Translations under genes and position numbers: made by a program
Notes under the pieces: generated by a model
Told to the model about the DNA's origin: nothing
Databases searched by the model: none
What the model saw: the letters and a program-made list of their open reading frames with translations, nothing else
Assembly (NCBI GenBank): GCA_963796675.1
Contig: CAWCMS010000008.1
Location: forward strand, 625,721 to 689,720
Source: CAWCDJ01 sp963796675
Lineage (GTDB): Bacteria; Acidobacteriota; Terriglobia; Bryobacterales; Bryobacteraceae
Length of the DNA stretch: 64,000 nt
Reading direction: 5' to 3'
Part shown: positions 39,039-47,059 of the stretch, piece by piece
How the letters are laid out: every line of letters begins with the position of its first letter
Position numbering within the stretch: position 1 is the stretch's first letter

Positions 39039-41440
39039 CAGCCGGGCGATGGCAACAGGTACGGGCGATTCTCTTCGCGGCTTCCGCGATGGAGAACGAG
39101 CGGCGTGCGCAATACGTGGCCGAACAGTGCGGAGATGACGATCCCCTCCGGTGCGAGGTGGAAGAGTTATTGAGGGCGCTCGACGAATCCGGCGGCTTTC
39201 TCGAGCCCGCCGCGCATTACATTCCAGGATTGACCGAGGTGCGGATCGGACCGTACCTCATGCTGGAAGAGGCCGGGCACGGCGGAATGGGCGTGGTGTA
39301 TCGCGCGCGCCGCGACAACGACTACCGCCAGATCGTGGCCATCAAGCTCGTGAGGGTGGAACTGGCGACCCAGGCTCTGATTGAGCGGTTCCGGATCGAA
39401 CGGCAGGCCCTGGCGAGGCTCAACCATCCGAACATCGCCCGCCTGTTGGACGGCGGGACCACCGCGGATGGGCGCCCCTACCTGGTAATGGACTGGGTAG
39501 ACGGCAAACCGATCCACGAGTACTGCCGCGCGGCCGGCCTGACAGCTCATCAGCGGCTGCGGCTGTTCCTACAGGTATGCGATGCGGTGGCACACGCGCA
39601 CCGCAACCTGGTGGTGCATCGCGACCTCAAGCCTTCCAACATCCTGATCACGGCCGACGGCCAGCCCAAGCTTCTGGACTTCGGGATCGCCAAAATCTTC
39701 GGAGCGGACCAGGCGGAGCCCGAAGTTACACAGGCTTTCGGCTGCGTTCACCCGCTGACTCCGGATTACGCCAGTCCGGAACAGGTTCGCGGCGAGCCCG
39801 TGACGATGGCCACCGACGTCTACTCGCTGGGCGCCGTGCTCTATGAATTGTTGACCGGATGCCGTCCGCACCAGATCGAAAGCTACACTCCGGCGGGAAT
39901 CGAACGCGCGGTTTGTCTGGATAGTTCGGCGCGGGCCAGCACCGTGACTGCCGAAGGCGGCGTTCCCCGCGAAGAGCTCAAAGGCGACCTGGACGACATT
40001 TTGGCGAAAGCCCTGGAGAAGGAACCGGCCCAGCGGTATGCCTATGTCGATGGGCTCGCCTCCGACCTGCAGAGACACCTGGATGGCCTGCCGGTCAGCG
40101 CACGACGGGCCTCTTACTGGTATCGGGCTTCAAGGTTCGTCCGGCGCAAGAAGCTGGTCGCGGCGTCCGTGGCGGCGGTGACGCTGTCTTTGCTTGGTGG
40201 TCTGACGGCGGCACTCTGGCAGGCACGCGTGGCGCGCCAGGAGCGGCGGTTGGCCGAGCAGCGGTTCGAGATGGCGCGTCAACTCGCCGGTTCGGTCCTT
40301 TACGAGTTCCAGGACGGGATCCGCGACCTGCAGGGCTCGCTGCGAGTCCAGCAGTTGATCCTCACCCGCAGCCTGCAATATCTCGATGCACTGGCCGCCG
40401 GGGCGCAATCGAATCCCGCGCTGCAACGCGACCTGGCGGCCGGATATGAGCGTGTTGCCACTATAGAGGGGATCCGCGGCGTATCCAACCTCGGACAGCC
40501 CAAGGCCGCGATCGAGAGTTTGCGGAAGGCGCTGGTTCTGCGCACACAGGTGCTCGCTACCGAACCGGGTTCGGTGATTTTCCGCCGCGAGCTGGCGCGG
40601 ACTCACCGGATGTTCAGCGATCTCGATGTCCCGCTCGCCGAGCGTCTGGAACACGTCAGATCGTCCGCGCTGCTGATTGAGCAGCTCCGCCGCGAAGTCC
40701 CGGGAAATCCGGAGATTCAAAACGAACTGGCGATTTCCGAATACGGGATGGCCACCAGTCTGCAAGCGCAGTCGCGCTTCCCCGAAGCGATGACCGATTT
40801 GCGAAAAGCGCTTGCCGATACCCCGCCGTCCCGGCATGAGAACCTGGCCCTGTACCACAAGCGGCTGGGCGCTCTCCTGGTAGTCACCAAGGATCTTCCG
40901 GCCGCCCTCGCGGAGTATCAGTCGGCCGTTGCCATCGATGAACAAAGAGTCGGCTCTCACCCCGATGACGCTCGCGCCCGGATGGACCTTTCGTTTGGCT
41001 ATTCCGACATCGGGTTGATCTGCCAGCTCATGGGGAAGATGCGCGACGGCTTGGAGCAGTACCGCAAAGCGGAACGGATTCGGGCTGAAGTATCCGCCGC
41101 GGATCCCCACGACCAACGAGCCGCATCCAGCCTCGGGATGATCACGCTTCGGATTGGGGAGCTTCTGGAGCTGATGGGGGACCGGCGCGCCAGCGAGGCC
41201 GCTTTCGCCCGCGGGATCGAGCTCGGCGAGTTGTATCGAAACCGCTTTCCACAAAGCCGGGACGCGCGCAGCCTGTTGGCCGATGGGTGCCGGGTGTTCG
41301 GGCGGGCTTACCAGAGAAGCTGGTCCTCCTGTGACAAGGCACGGCCATGGTTGGAGCGCGCAGCGAAGCTATACAAGGAGGATGGCAACACAAATGGGGT
41401 AAACTGGATAGCAGAGATCAGCCAGGCGTGCCGGCAGTGA
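39035..41440 (+). CDS. Ser/Thr protein kinase with C-terminal TPR region
   Basis: An 801-residue membrane kinase. After about 75 residues the kinase domain starts GPYLMLEEAGHGGMGVVYRA, with IVAIKLV (catalytic Lys), HRDLKPSN (Asp about 197), LLDFGIAK and TPDYASPEQ. It is a canonical RD kinase with a complete glycine loop, unlike the kinase at 11.5 kb. A single TM helix lies at about residues 372-395. The remaining about 400 residues form TPR-like hairpins outside the membrane. The start overlaps the ECF sigma gene stop, a common acidobacterial pair. Confidence 0.9.
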   Translation: MTAGRWQQVRAILFAASAMENERRAQYVAEQCGDDDPLRCEVEELLRALDESGGFLEPAAHYIPGLTEVRIGPYLMLEEAGHGGMGVVYRARRDNDYRQIVAIKLVRVELATQALIERFRIERQALARLNHPNIARLLDGGTTADGRPYLVMDWVDGKPIHEYCRAAGLTAHQRLRLFLQVCDAVAHAHRNLVVHRDLKPSNILITADGQPKLLDFGIAKIFGADQAEPEVTQAFGCVHPLTPDYASPEQVRGEPVTMATDVYSLGAVLYELLTGCRPHQIESYTPAGIERAVCLDSSARASTVTAEGGVPREELKGDLDDILAKALEKEPAQRYAYVDGLASDLQRHLDGLPVSARRASYWYRASRFVRRKKLVAASVAAVTLSLLGGLTAALWQARVARQERRLAEQRFEMARQLAGSVLYEFQDGIRDLQGSLRVQQLILTRSLQYLDALAAGAQSNPALQRDLAAGYERVATIEGIRGVSNLGQPKAAIESLRKALVLRTQVLATEPGSVIFRRELARTHRMFSDLDVPLAERLEHVRSSALLIEQLRREVPGNPEIQNELAISEYGMATSLQAQSRFPEAMTDLRKALADTPPSRHENLALYHKRLGALLVVTKDLPAALAEYQSAVAIDEQRVGSHPDDARARMDLSFGYSDIGLICQLMGKMRDGLEQYRKAERIRAEVSAADPHDQRAASSLGMITLRIGELLELMGDRRASEAAFARGIELGELYRNRFPQSRDARSLLADGCRVFGRAYQRSWSSCDKARPWLERAAKLYKEDGNTNGVNWIAEISQACRQ

Positions 41441-41454
41441 GCGTTTTCGCGCAT

Positions 41455-41484
41455 TTGCGGCGTGGCGCCCGAGTGCGTTATCCT
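41455..41484 (+). promoter_or_regulatory. Possible sigma70-type promoter of rpsT
   Basis: TTGCGG at 41455-41460 and TATCCT at 41479-41484 are separated by 18 bases and lie about 40 bases before the rpsT start, in the short gap after the kinase stop. Both hexamers deviate from consensus, so this is tentative. Confidence 0.35.
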
Positions 41485-41523
41485 GGAAGCTCGAATTCTC
41501 TGTAAGGATTAGCTTCAGCAAAG

Positions 41524-41799
41524 ATGGCAAATACCTATTCCGCGCTTAAGCGGGTGCGCCAGACTGAACGTCGTACGGCATTCAATCGGAAAAGCAAGAG
41601 CCGCCTGCGCCACCAGATTCGCTCCATGCGCCGGGCGATCGTCAGCAAAGACGCCAACGCCGCGGCCCAACTGCTGCCCCAAACGTTTTCGGTGATCGAC
41701 CGTTCGGCCAAGAACGGCATCATCAAGAAGAATACCGCCGCTCGTTACAAGTCGAAGCTGCACCTGCGCGTCAAGGCGCTCGCGGCCCCCGCGGCGTAA
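41524..41799 (+). CDS. rpsT: 30S ribosomal protein S20
   Basis: A 91-residue, very basic, all-helical protein with the S20 pattern: MANTYSALKRVRQTERRTAFNRKSK at the start, then KDANAAAQLLPQTFSVIDRSAKNGIIKKNTAARYKSKL. Length and sequence match the family, and it binds 16S rRNA at the bottom of the small subunit body. It is monocistronic here, between a kinase gene and a convergent peptidase gene. Confidence 0.95.
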   Translation: MANTYSALKRVRQTERRTAFNRKSKSRLRHQIRSMRRAIVSKDANAAAQLLPQTFSVIDRSAKNGIIKKNTAARYKSKLHLRVKALAAPAA

Positions 41800-41827
41800 G
41801 CCTTTCGAGTTTCGCTCTCCTCAGAAA

Positions 41828-41851
41828 GGCCCCGGAGACGGCTCCAGGGCC
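41828..41851 (-). terminator. Hairpin between rpsT and M28 peptidase genes
   Basis: GGCCCCGGAG at 41828-41837 pairs with CTCCAGGGCC at 41842-41851 (one mismatch) around a 4-base loop. On the minus strand it is followed by a short T-rich run (TTTCTG). It sits between two convergent genes and could serve either; the minus-strand U-run favours the peptidase gene. Confidence 0.45.
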
Positions 41852-41861
41852 TGAGTTCTAA

Positions 41862-43455
41862 CTACCGGTGGAAGGCGTCGCCCTTCCTCCAATCCGGCAG
41901 CCTCTCCTGGTTCGCTACGTCCTTCCCCAGCAGGAGACCATATTGAGCCGCCTGTGCCAGCGCGGTGAAGTCCCAATCCTCCTGAAACTCGTCTGACGGC
42001 TGGTGGTAATGCTTGCTGTTGTACTCTTCGTAGGCTGTCTTGCCGAAGTCCGCCGGCTTGCCCGCAAACTGGGTCGCGGCACCCACGGAGAAGGCCGGGA
42101 TCCCGGCATGGGCGAATGAGAAATGGTCCGAGCGGAAATAGTGGCCGGCTTCGGGAGCGTCGTCCGGCGCGATTGCCAGATTCAGACGCGCGGCGATCTG
42201 CTGTGCCAGGGGCCACACCGTCGTGCGCTCGGCCCCGGTCAGCACCACGTCCCTGGCTCGGCCCCACGGATAGAGCGCGTCGTAGTTGAGGTCGAGCGCA
42301 GTCTTGGCTGCCGGAATCAGCGGATGCGCCGCGTAATATTCCGAGCCCTTCAACCCGCCTTCCTCAGCCGTAACCGAAAGAAATAGCGCCGAACGCTTCG
42401 GCCTCGGCTGCGAGTTGTCCCCACGCGTGCGCCAGTTCCAGAAGAACCGCGCAGCCGGTGGCGTTGTCGACGGCGCCGTTATAAATGGCATCGCCGTTGA
42501 CCGGCGTCCCGACCCCCAGGTGATCCCAGTGCGCGCTGAAGATCACAGCCTCGTCCTTCAGCTTGGGATCGCTGCCGGGAAAGATCGCCGCCACATTCCT
42601 CGTGTTCATCTCGCGGATCTTCGATGGCAGCGAGCCGCGCACGGTGATCCCGAGGTCGACCGGCCGGAAATCCGGCTTGTCCGCTGCCGCCAGCAACTGA
42701 TCGACAGTCTTGCCCGTCAGCGCCAGCAGGCGATCGCCCGATTCGCGCGTGATCCAGCCCTGAATGGCCAGCGCCCGGGCACCCGGCTCCAGCTTCAGGA
42801 ACGGCGTCTCGCGGCCCCAGGAACTGCGGACCACGTCCCAGCCGTAGCTTGCGGTGGGCGTCGTGTGGATGATGATGGCGCCCTTGGCGCCGCGGCGGAG
42901 AGCTTCCTCGTACTTGTAGGTCCAGCGGCCGTAGTAAGTGAGCGCGCGGCCGTCGAAGAATTTCGGATCGGTGGAGGGCGGCTCGTTGGTGAAAAAGAGC
43001 AGGATTTTGCCGCTGACGTCCACGCCTTTGTAGTCGTCCCACTTCCACTCTGGCGCACTGATGCCGTGGCCGACGAAAACGAGGTCGCCCTCGAATTTCT
43101 CATCCGTGGTCTGGGAGGGGTTGACGCCCACGAAGTCGTTCAGCCACGCAAAATCGACCTGCTTGCCGCCAAGCTCCGCCGAAAGCGTGGCGGCGGGCTG
43201 TGTCTCCACCCCGACCAGCCGGACTTTCTGGAAGTACGTTCCGTTGTCGCCCGCCGGTTCGGCGCCGGCGAGTGCGAACTGGGTGGCGATGTATTCGGTC
43301 GCCAGATCGCCGCCGCGCACGCCCACGCCCCTGCCTTCGAGCAGATCGCTCGAAAGGAACTTTGTGTGCGCACGAATGCGGGCCGCGGAAATCCCCGCAT
43401 CCTGGGCAGTTGCCGCTAGCACGGCAATCACCATTATCCAGATGGACTTAATCAT
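41862..43455 (-). CDS. Secreted M28-family zinc peptidase, one frameshift
   Basis: About 530 codons. The signal peptide (MIKSIWIMVIAVLAATAQ) is followed by an N-terminal domain, a PA-like insert with FVGHGISAPEWKWDDYKGVDVSGKI, then the peptidase core. Zinc-site blocks are FSAHWDHLG, NGAVDNATGCAVLLELAHA, TAEEGGLKGS and the late YHQPSDEF. The frame changes near 42410, just after LLELAHA; before it the frame runs to a stop at 42364, and after it the protein finishes at 41862. It is a paralogue of the gene at 27.3-28.8 kb. It diverges from cysD, with 44 bases between the starts. Confidence 0.85.
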
Positions 43456-43499
43456 GATTATTTGATATCCTGATACTCACGTTCAGCCTGGGTATTCCG

Positions 43500-44406
43500 A
43501 TGTCCGACCGCACCCTTACTCATTTACGCGCCCTGGAAGCCGAAAGCATTCACATCATAAGAGAAGTCGCCGCCGAATTCCAACGGCCAGTGATGCTCTA
43601 CTCCGTCGGCAAGGACTCCTCGGTGATGGTCCGTCTGGCGCAGAAAGCGTTCTACCCCGGCCCCCTTCCCTTCCCCCTCCTGCATATCGATACCACCTAC
43701 AAATTCGAGGAGATGATCGAGTTCCGCGACCATTTCTGCGCCTACATCGGCGCACGTCTGATCGTGCACACGAATACGCGGGCGATTCAGGACGGGGCGA
43801 GCCCGTTCCGCCTGGGAACGCAGAAGTGCTGCGGCTTGCTCAAGACGCGGGCTCTGCTCGACGCGCTCGAACGAGGGTGGTTTCGACGCGGCATTCGGCG
43901 GCGCGCGGCGCGACGAGGAGAAGTCGCGCGCCAAGGAGCGGGTCTACTCGTTCCGCGATTCGTTTGGGCAGTGGGACCCCAAAAACCAGCGGCCGGAGCT
44001 GTGGAACCTTTTCAACAGCCGCATCGATAAGGGCGAAAGCATCCGCGTCTTCCCGCTATCCAACTGGACCGAACTGGACGTGTGGCACTACATTCACCTG
44101 GAATCGATTCCGGTCGTGCCGCTCTATTTCGCCAAGCCTCGGCCCATGCTGGTTCGCGGCGATTCGCTGCTCCCGGTGGAACACAACATTCCGTTGCTGC
44201 CCGGCGAGCAGCCGCAGTTGGTGATGTGCCGGATGCGGTCGCTAGGCTGCACCTATTGCACGGGCGCGATCCGGTCGGAAGCCGACACGGTGCCGAAGAT
44301 CATCGAGGAGATGATCGGCTTCCGGCGGTCGGAGCGCGAAAACCGAATCATCGATCACGATCAGGACGGCTCCATGGAATTGAAGAAGCGAGAGGGGTAT
44401 TTCTGA
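43500..44406 (+). CDS. cysD: Sulfate adenylyltransferase subunit 2, one frameshift
   Basis: CysD is the ATP-pyrophosphatase subunit that adenylates sulfate to APS. It begins MSDRTLTHLRALEAESIHIIREVAAEF. The PP-loop is YSVGKDSSVM, followed by HIDTTYKFEEMIEFRD and, in the second half, KERVYSFRDSFGQWDPKNQRPE, WTELDVWHYI and a C-terminal GYF. The frame breaks near 43876 (GAGGGTGG): dropping one G gives ERGGFDAAFGGARRDEEKSRA, exactly as expected. The TGA overlaps the cysN ATG (TGATG), so the two subunits are translationally coupled. Confidence 0.9.
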
Positions 44407-45968
44407 TGGCCGCGGTTGCCGAGTGGAATTGCGAGGAATGGCTTCTGGCCTCCGCGGAGACCGAGCTGCTGCGCTTCACGACGGCGGGCAGCGTGGACGA
44501 TGGGAAGTCCACGCTCATCGGCCGCCTGCTCTACGATTCGAAGGGCGTCTACGAAGATCAACTGGCGTCAATCCGAAAGGCGACGCGCAATCAAACCACC
44601 AACGGCCTGGACCTTTCGCTGGTGACCGACGGCCTGCGCGCCGAGCGCGAACAGGGCATCACGATCGATGTCGCCTACCGCTATTTCTCGACGCCGCGCC
44701 GCAAATTCATCATCGCCGACACGCCGGGCCACGAGCAGTACACGCGCAACATGGCGACCGGCGCTTCCACCGCCAATCTGGCGATCATCCTGGTGGACGC
44801 GCGCCAGGGCGTGCTGCCGCAGTCACGGCGCCATGCGCACATCGCCACGCTCCTGGGCATTCCACACCTGGTGGTGGCGATCAACAAGATGGACCTGGTC
44901 GATTTCAGCGAAGAGGTCTTCGAGCAGATCCGGACCGAATTCGCCGGCCTGGCCGAAGAACTCGGGGCCCGAGACGTGCGGTTCATTCCGATCAGCGCGC
45001 TCGAAGGCGACAACGTGGTGCACCGCAGCTCCCGGACGCCCTGGTACAGCGGGCCGAGCCTGCTCGAGCACCTGGAAACGGTGCCGATCTCGCACGACCG
45101 CAACCTGAAGGATTTTCGCTTCCCGGTGCAGACGGTGATCCGGCCGAACCTGGATTTTCGCGGCTTCGCCGGGCAGATCGCCTCGGGGACGGTGCGCCGC
45201 GGGGACGCGATCCGCGTGCTGCCTTCGGGCCGCATCAGCCGGATCCGTTCGATTGTCATCTGGGAGGGCGAACTCGACGAGGCTTTCGCGCCGATGTCGG
45301 TGACGCTGTGCCTGGAAGACGAGATCGACATCAGCCGCGGCGACATGCTGGTAGCCGCGGGCCAGGAGCCGCACAGCGGCCGGCGATTCGGGGCCGAGAT
45401 GGTGTGGATGAACGAGAAGCCGCTCGAGCCGAACCGTCCCTTCCTGCTGAAGCACACCACCCAGGTAGTCAATGCGCGGATTCGCGCCGGCGTGCTGGGG
45501 CTCAACGAGATCGGCCCGGTGTCGGTGGAGACGCAGCGGCCCTTGTTCTTCGACGCGTACCGCAAGAACCGCGTGACGGGTGCATTCATCCTGATCGATC
45601 CGGTTTCGAACGAGACGATGGGAGCGGGCATGATCACGGCCCAGGAGTTCGACACGGAACGCTCCGGCAGGGTCACGGCGGAAGAGCGACTCCAGGCCAG
45701 CGGACATCGCTCGCTTGTTGTGGCGCTGCCGGCCGGCGATCACGCGACGGCTCATCGCCTGGAGCGCGAACTGTTCGATCGCGGCTGCCACGTGTTGCTG
45801 ATCGAAGGCGCCAGCGATTTGCGCCCTGCGATCCGCACGGCGCTCGCCGCGGGGCTGATTGTGCTGGTGACGGAAGACGCCGCGAAGATCCGCGAGAGTC
45901 TGCCGGAAGGCGCCGAGATCCTGGAGGCGGCGGACGCGGATACTGTGTTGCAGGCCGCCCGGAGTTAG
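44406..45968 (+). CDS. cysN: Sulfate adenylyltransferase subunit 1 with degenerate APS-kinase-like tail
   Basis: A 520-residue GTPase that drives CysD. Switch and nucleotide motifs are AGSVDDGKSTL (P-loop, Lys about 34), GITIDVAYRYF, DTPGHEQYTRNM and NKMDLVDF, then two beta-barrel domains. The protein runs about 85-100 residues past a normal CysN end. This tail (VVALPAGDHATAHRLERELFDRGCHVLLIEG) aligns in spacing with the start of CysC, where GLSGAGKST is expected, but the P-loop is lost. It looks like a vestigial APS kinase domain of a CysNC fusion, so PAPS would have to be made elsewhere. Confidence 0.9.
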   Translation: MAAVAEWNCEEWLLASAETELLRFTTAGSVDDGKSTLIGRLLYDSKGVYEDQLASIRKATRNQTTNGLDLSLVTDGLRAEREQGITIDVAYRYFSTPRRKFIIADTPGHEQYTRNMATGASTANLAIILVDARQGVLPQSRRHAHIATLLGIPHLVVAINKMDLVDFSEEVFEQIRTEFAGLAEELGARDVRFIPISALEGDNVVHRSSRTPWYSGPSLLEHLETVPISHDRNLKDFRFPVQTVIRPNLDFRGFAGQIASGTVRRGDAIRVLPSGRISRIRSIVIWEGELDEAFAPMSVTLCLEDEIDISRGDMLVAAGQEPHSGRRFGAEMVWMNEKPLEPNRPFLLKHTTQVVNARIRAGVLGLNEIGPVSVETQRPLFFDAYRKNRVTGAFILIDPVSNETMGAGMITAQEFDTERSGRVTAEERLQASGHRSLVVALPAGDHATAHRLERELFDRGCHVLLIEGASDLRPAIRTALAAGLIVLVTEDAAKIRESLPEGAEILEAADADTVLQAARS

Positions 45969-45994
45969 CGGGGCCTCTACCCTCTGCCGGCTTG

Positions 45995-46028
45995 GGCGGG
46001 CTCAAGCCCGCCGCCGGCTGAAGCCGGC
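45995..46028. terminator. Double hairpin between convergent cysN and exported-protein genes
   Basis: GGCGGGCT at 45995-46002 pairs with AGCCCGCC at 46005-46012. Immediately after, GCCGGC-TGAA-GCCGGC at 46013-46028 forms a second perfect stem. The block sits between two convergent genes and has the look of a REP-like palindromic unit. No U-run follows on either strand. It may act as a bidirectional terminator or mRNA stabiliser. Confidence 0.5.
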
Positions 46029-46039
46029 CCCACAAGCTG

Positions 46040-47059
46040 CTACTGATTCGAGAGCACGTCGTATTGCCGCGCGGGGTCCGCGTGCATCTCTTTGTACTCC
46101 GCCGCGCTGAGCGTGCCCCCGAAGAAATCGATGGCCCGCAGACAGGTCACCCGCTTGAGCGCTTTGACGTGATCGTCTAACGCACGATTCGCTTCCACGA
46201 GTGGGATCGCGCGGCGAAAGGCGTCGGCCACCTCGGCAGCGCGCCGCCGGTCGGGATTGCGCACCGTCTGGTCCGCGGGATTGTCGCCCCAGGTCTCGCG
46301 ACGCAGCCGGCGTGCCGCCCAACCCGGCAGATATTCCGGATAGCCCACCAGCAGCGCGAGATACACCTTCACTTCACCATCGATGCGCTGCGGCCGCCCG
46401 GGCATGGCCAGGATCCGGGCTTTCATGGTGTTGGCCTGCTCGGCGCGCGGAAGCGTCATATTGAGCAACGTCTGCAGGTTCCGTGCATCTGCAGGCGACT
46501 GGCCGGCCGAGAGCAGGCCGTTGGTCGCGGCACGCAGAGGCTGCGAATCACCCTCGGGGCCGAGCGCCTCGTAAATCGAAACCAGGCCGGGCATCTCCGC
46601 GGCAGTGGCACGCTGCACCAGGAAGCTCAGATAGCCCGCGGCGAAGCGCCGGTCGTCGGGCGCGCCCGATCGCGCGATGGTCCGGGTGATGACAATCGAC
46701 CGTTTCCGCTGCTCGGGCCCGGATTCGCGGCCGTCGAGAAAGCGGCGCAACCACGTCGCCACTTCGTTCAGGTCGTAGAAGTCGACCAGCTTTTCCGCTT
46801 GCTGGAAGGCGAGAAGCGGCGAGTTCGCATCCAGGCGAGACACCAGGAAATTGGCGACATCGCCGGGTTGCAGGCGGCGCGGGATGGCCTCCTTGGCGAA
46901 CTGGTCGGGATGAAAAACAAACTCCTCCAGTTCCGGCAGGCTCGACGGCGGAAGTTGCGAAGACATTGCCGACATCAGTGGATCTCCCCAGCCTGCGAGA
47001 GTCGCAAGCAGCAATAAAACGAGTGAGCCAACATTACCATGGCTCGAGAATCCCCGCAT
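46040..47059 (-). CDS. Exported helical hypothetical protein, candidate immunity partner
   Basis: A 339-residue protein with an N-terminal signal (HGNVGSLVLLLLATLAGWG). The mature part is mostly helical with a HEAT/TPR-like rhythm (FLVSRLDANSPLLAFQQAEKLVDFYDL, RFAAGYLSFLVQRATAAEMPGLVSIYEAL). No family recognised. Its start lies inside the end of the LysM/HEMLH protein gene (26-base overlap), and it is the last gene of the type VI run. A periplasmic protein coupled to a secreted, probably lytic enzyme is the usual layout of an effector-immunity pair; this is inference from position and export signal alone. Confidence 0.65.
   Translation of the reverse strand: MRGFSSHGNVGSLVLLLLATLAGWGDPLMSAMSSQLPPSSLPELEEFVFHPDQFAKEAIPRRLQPGDVANFLVSRLDANSPLLAFQQAEKLVDFYDLNEVATWLRRFLDGRESGPEQRKRSIVITRTIARSGAPDDRRFAAGYLSFLVQRATAAEMPGLVSIYEALGPEGDSQPLRAATNGLLSAGQSPADARNLQTLLNMTLPRAEQANTMKARILAMPGRPQRIDGEVKVYLALLVGYPEYLPGWAARRLRRETWGDNPADQTVRNPDRRRAAEVADAFRRAIPLVEANRALDDHVKALKRVTCLRAIDFFGGTLSAAEYKEMHADPARQYDVLSNQ

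Noticed and set aside
43860..43890. Programmed ribosomal frameshift in cysD
   Set aside because: There is no slippery heptamer with a following structure, the break is a single extra G in a G-run, and the same kind of damage occurs in many unrelated genes.
45995..46028. CRISPR-like repeat
   Set aside because: Two adjacent palindromes only, with no regularly spaced repeats or spacers. I found no CRISPR array anywhere in the window.
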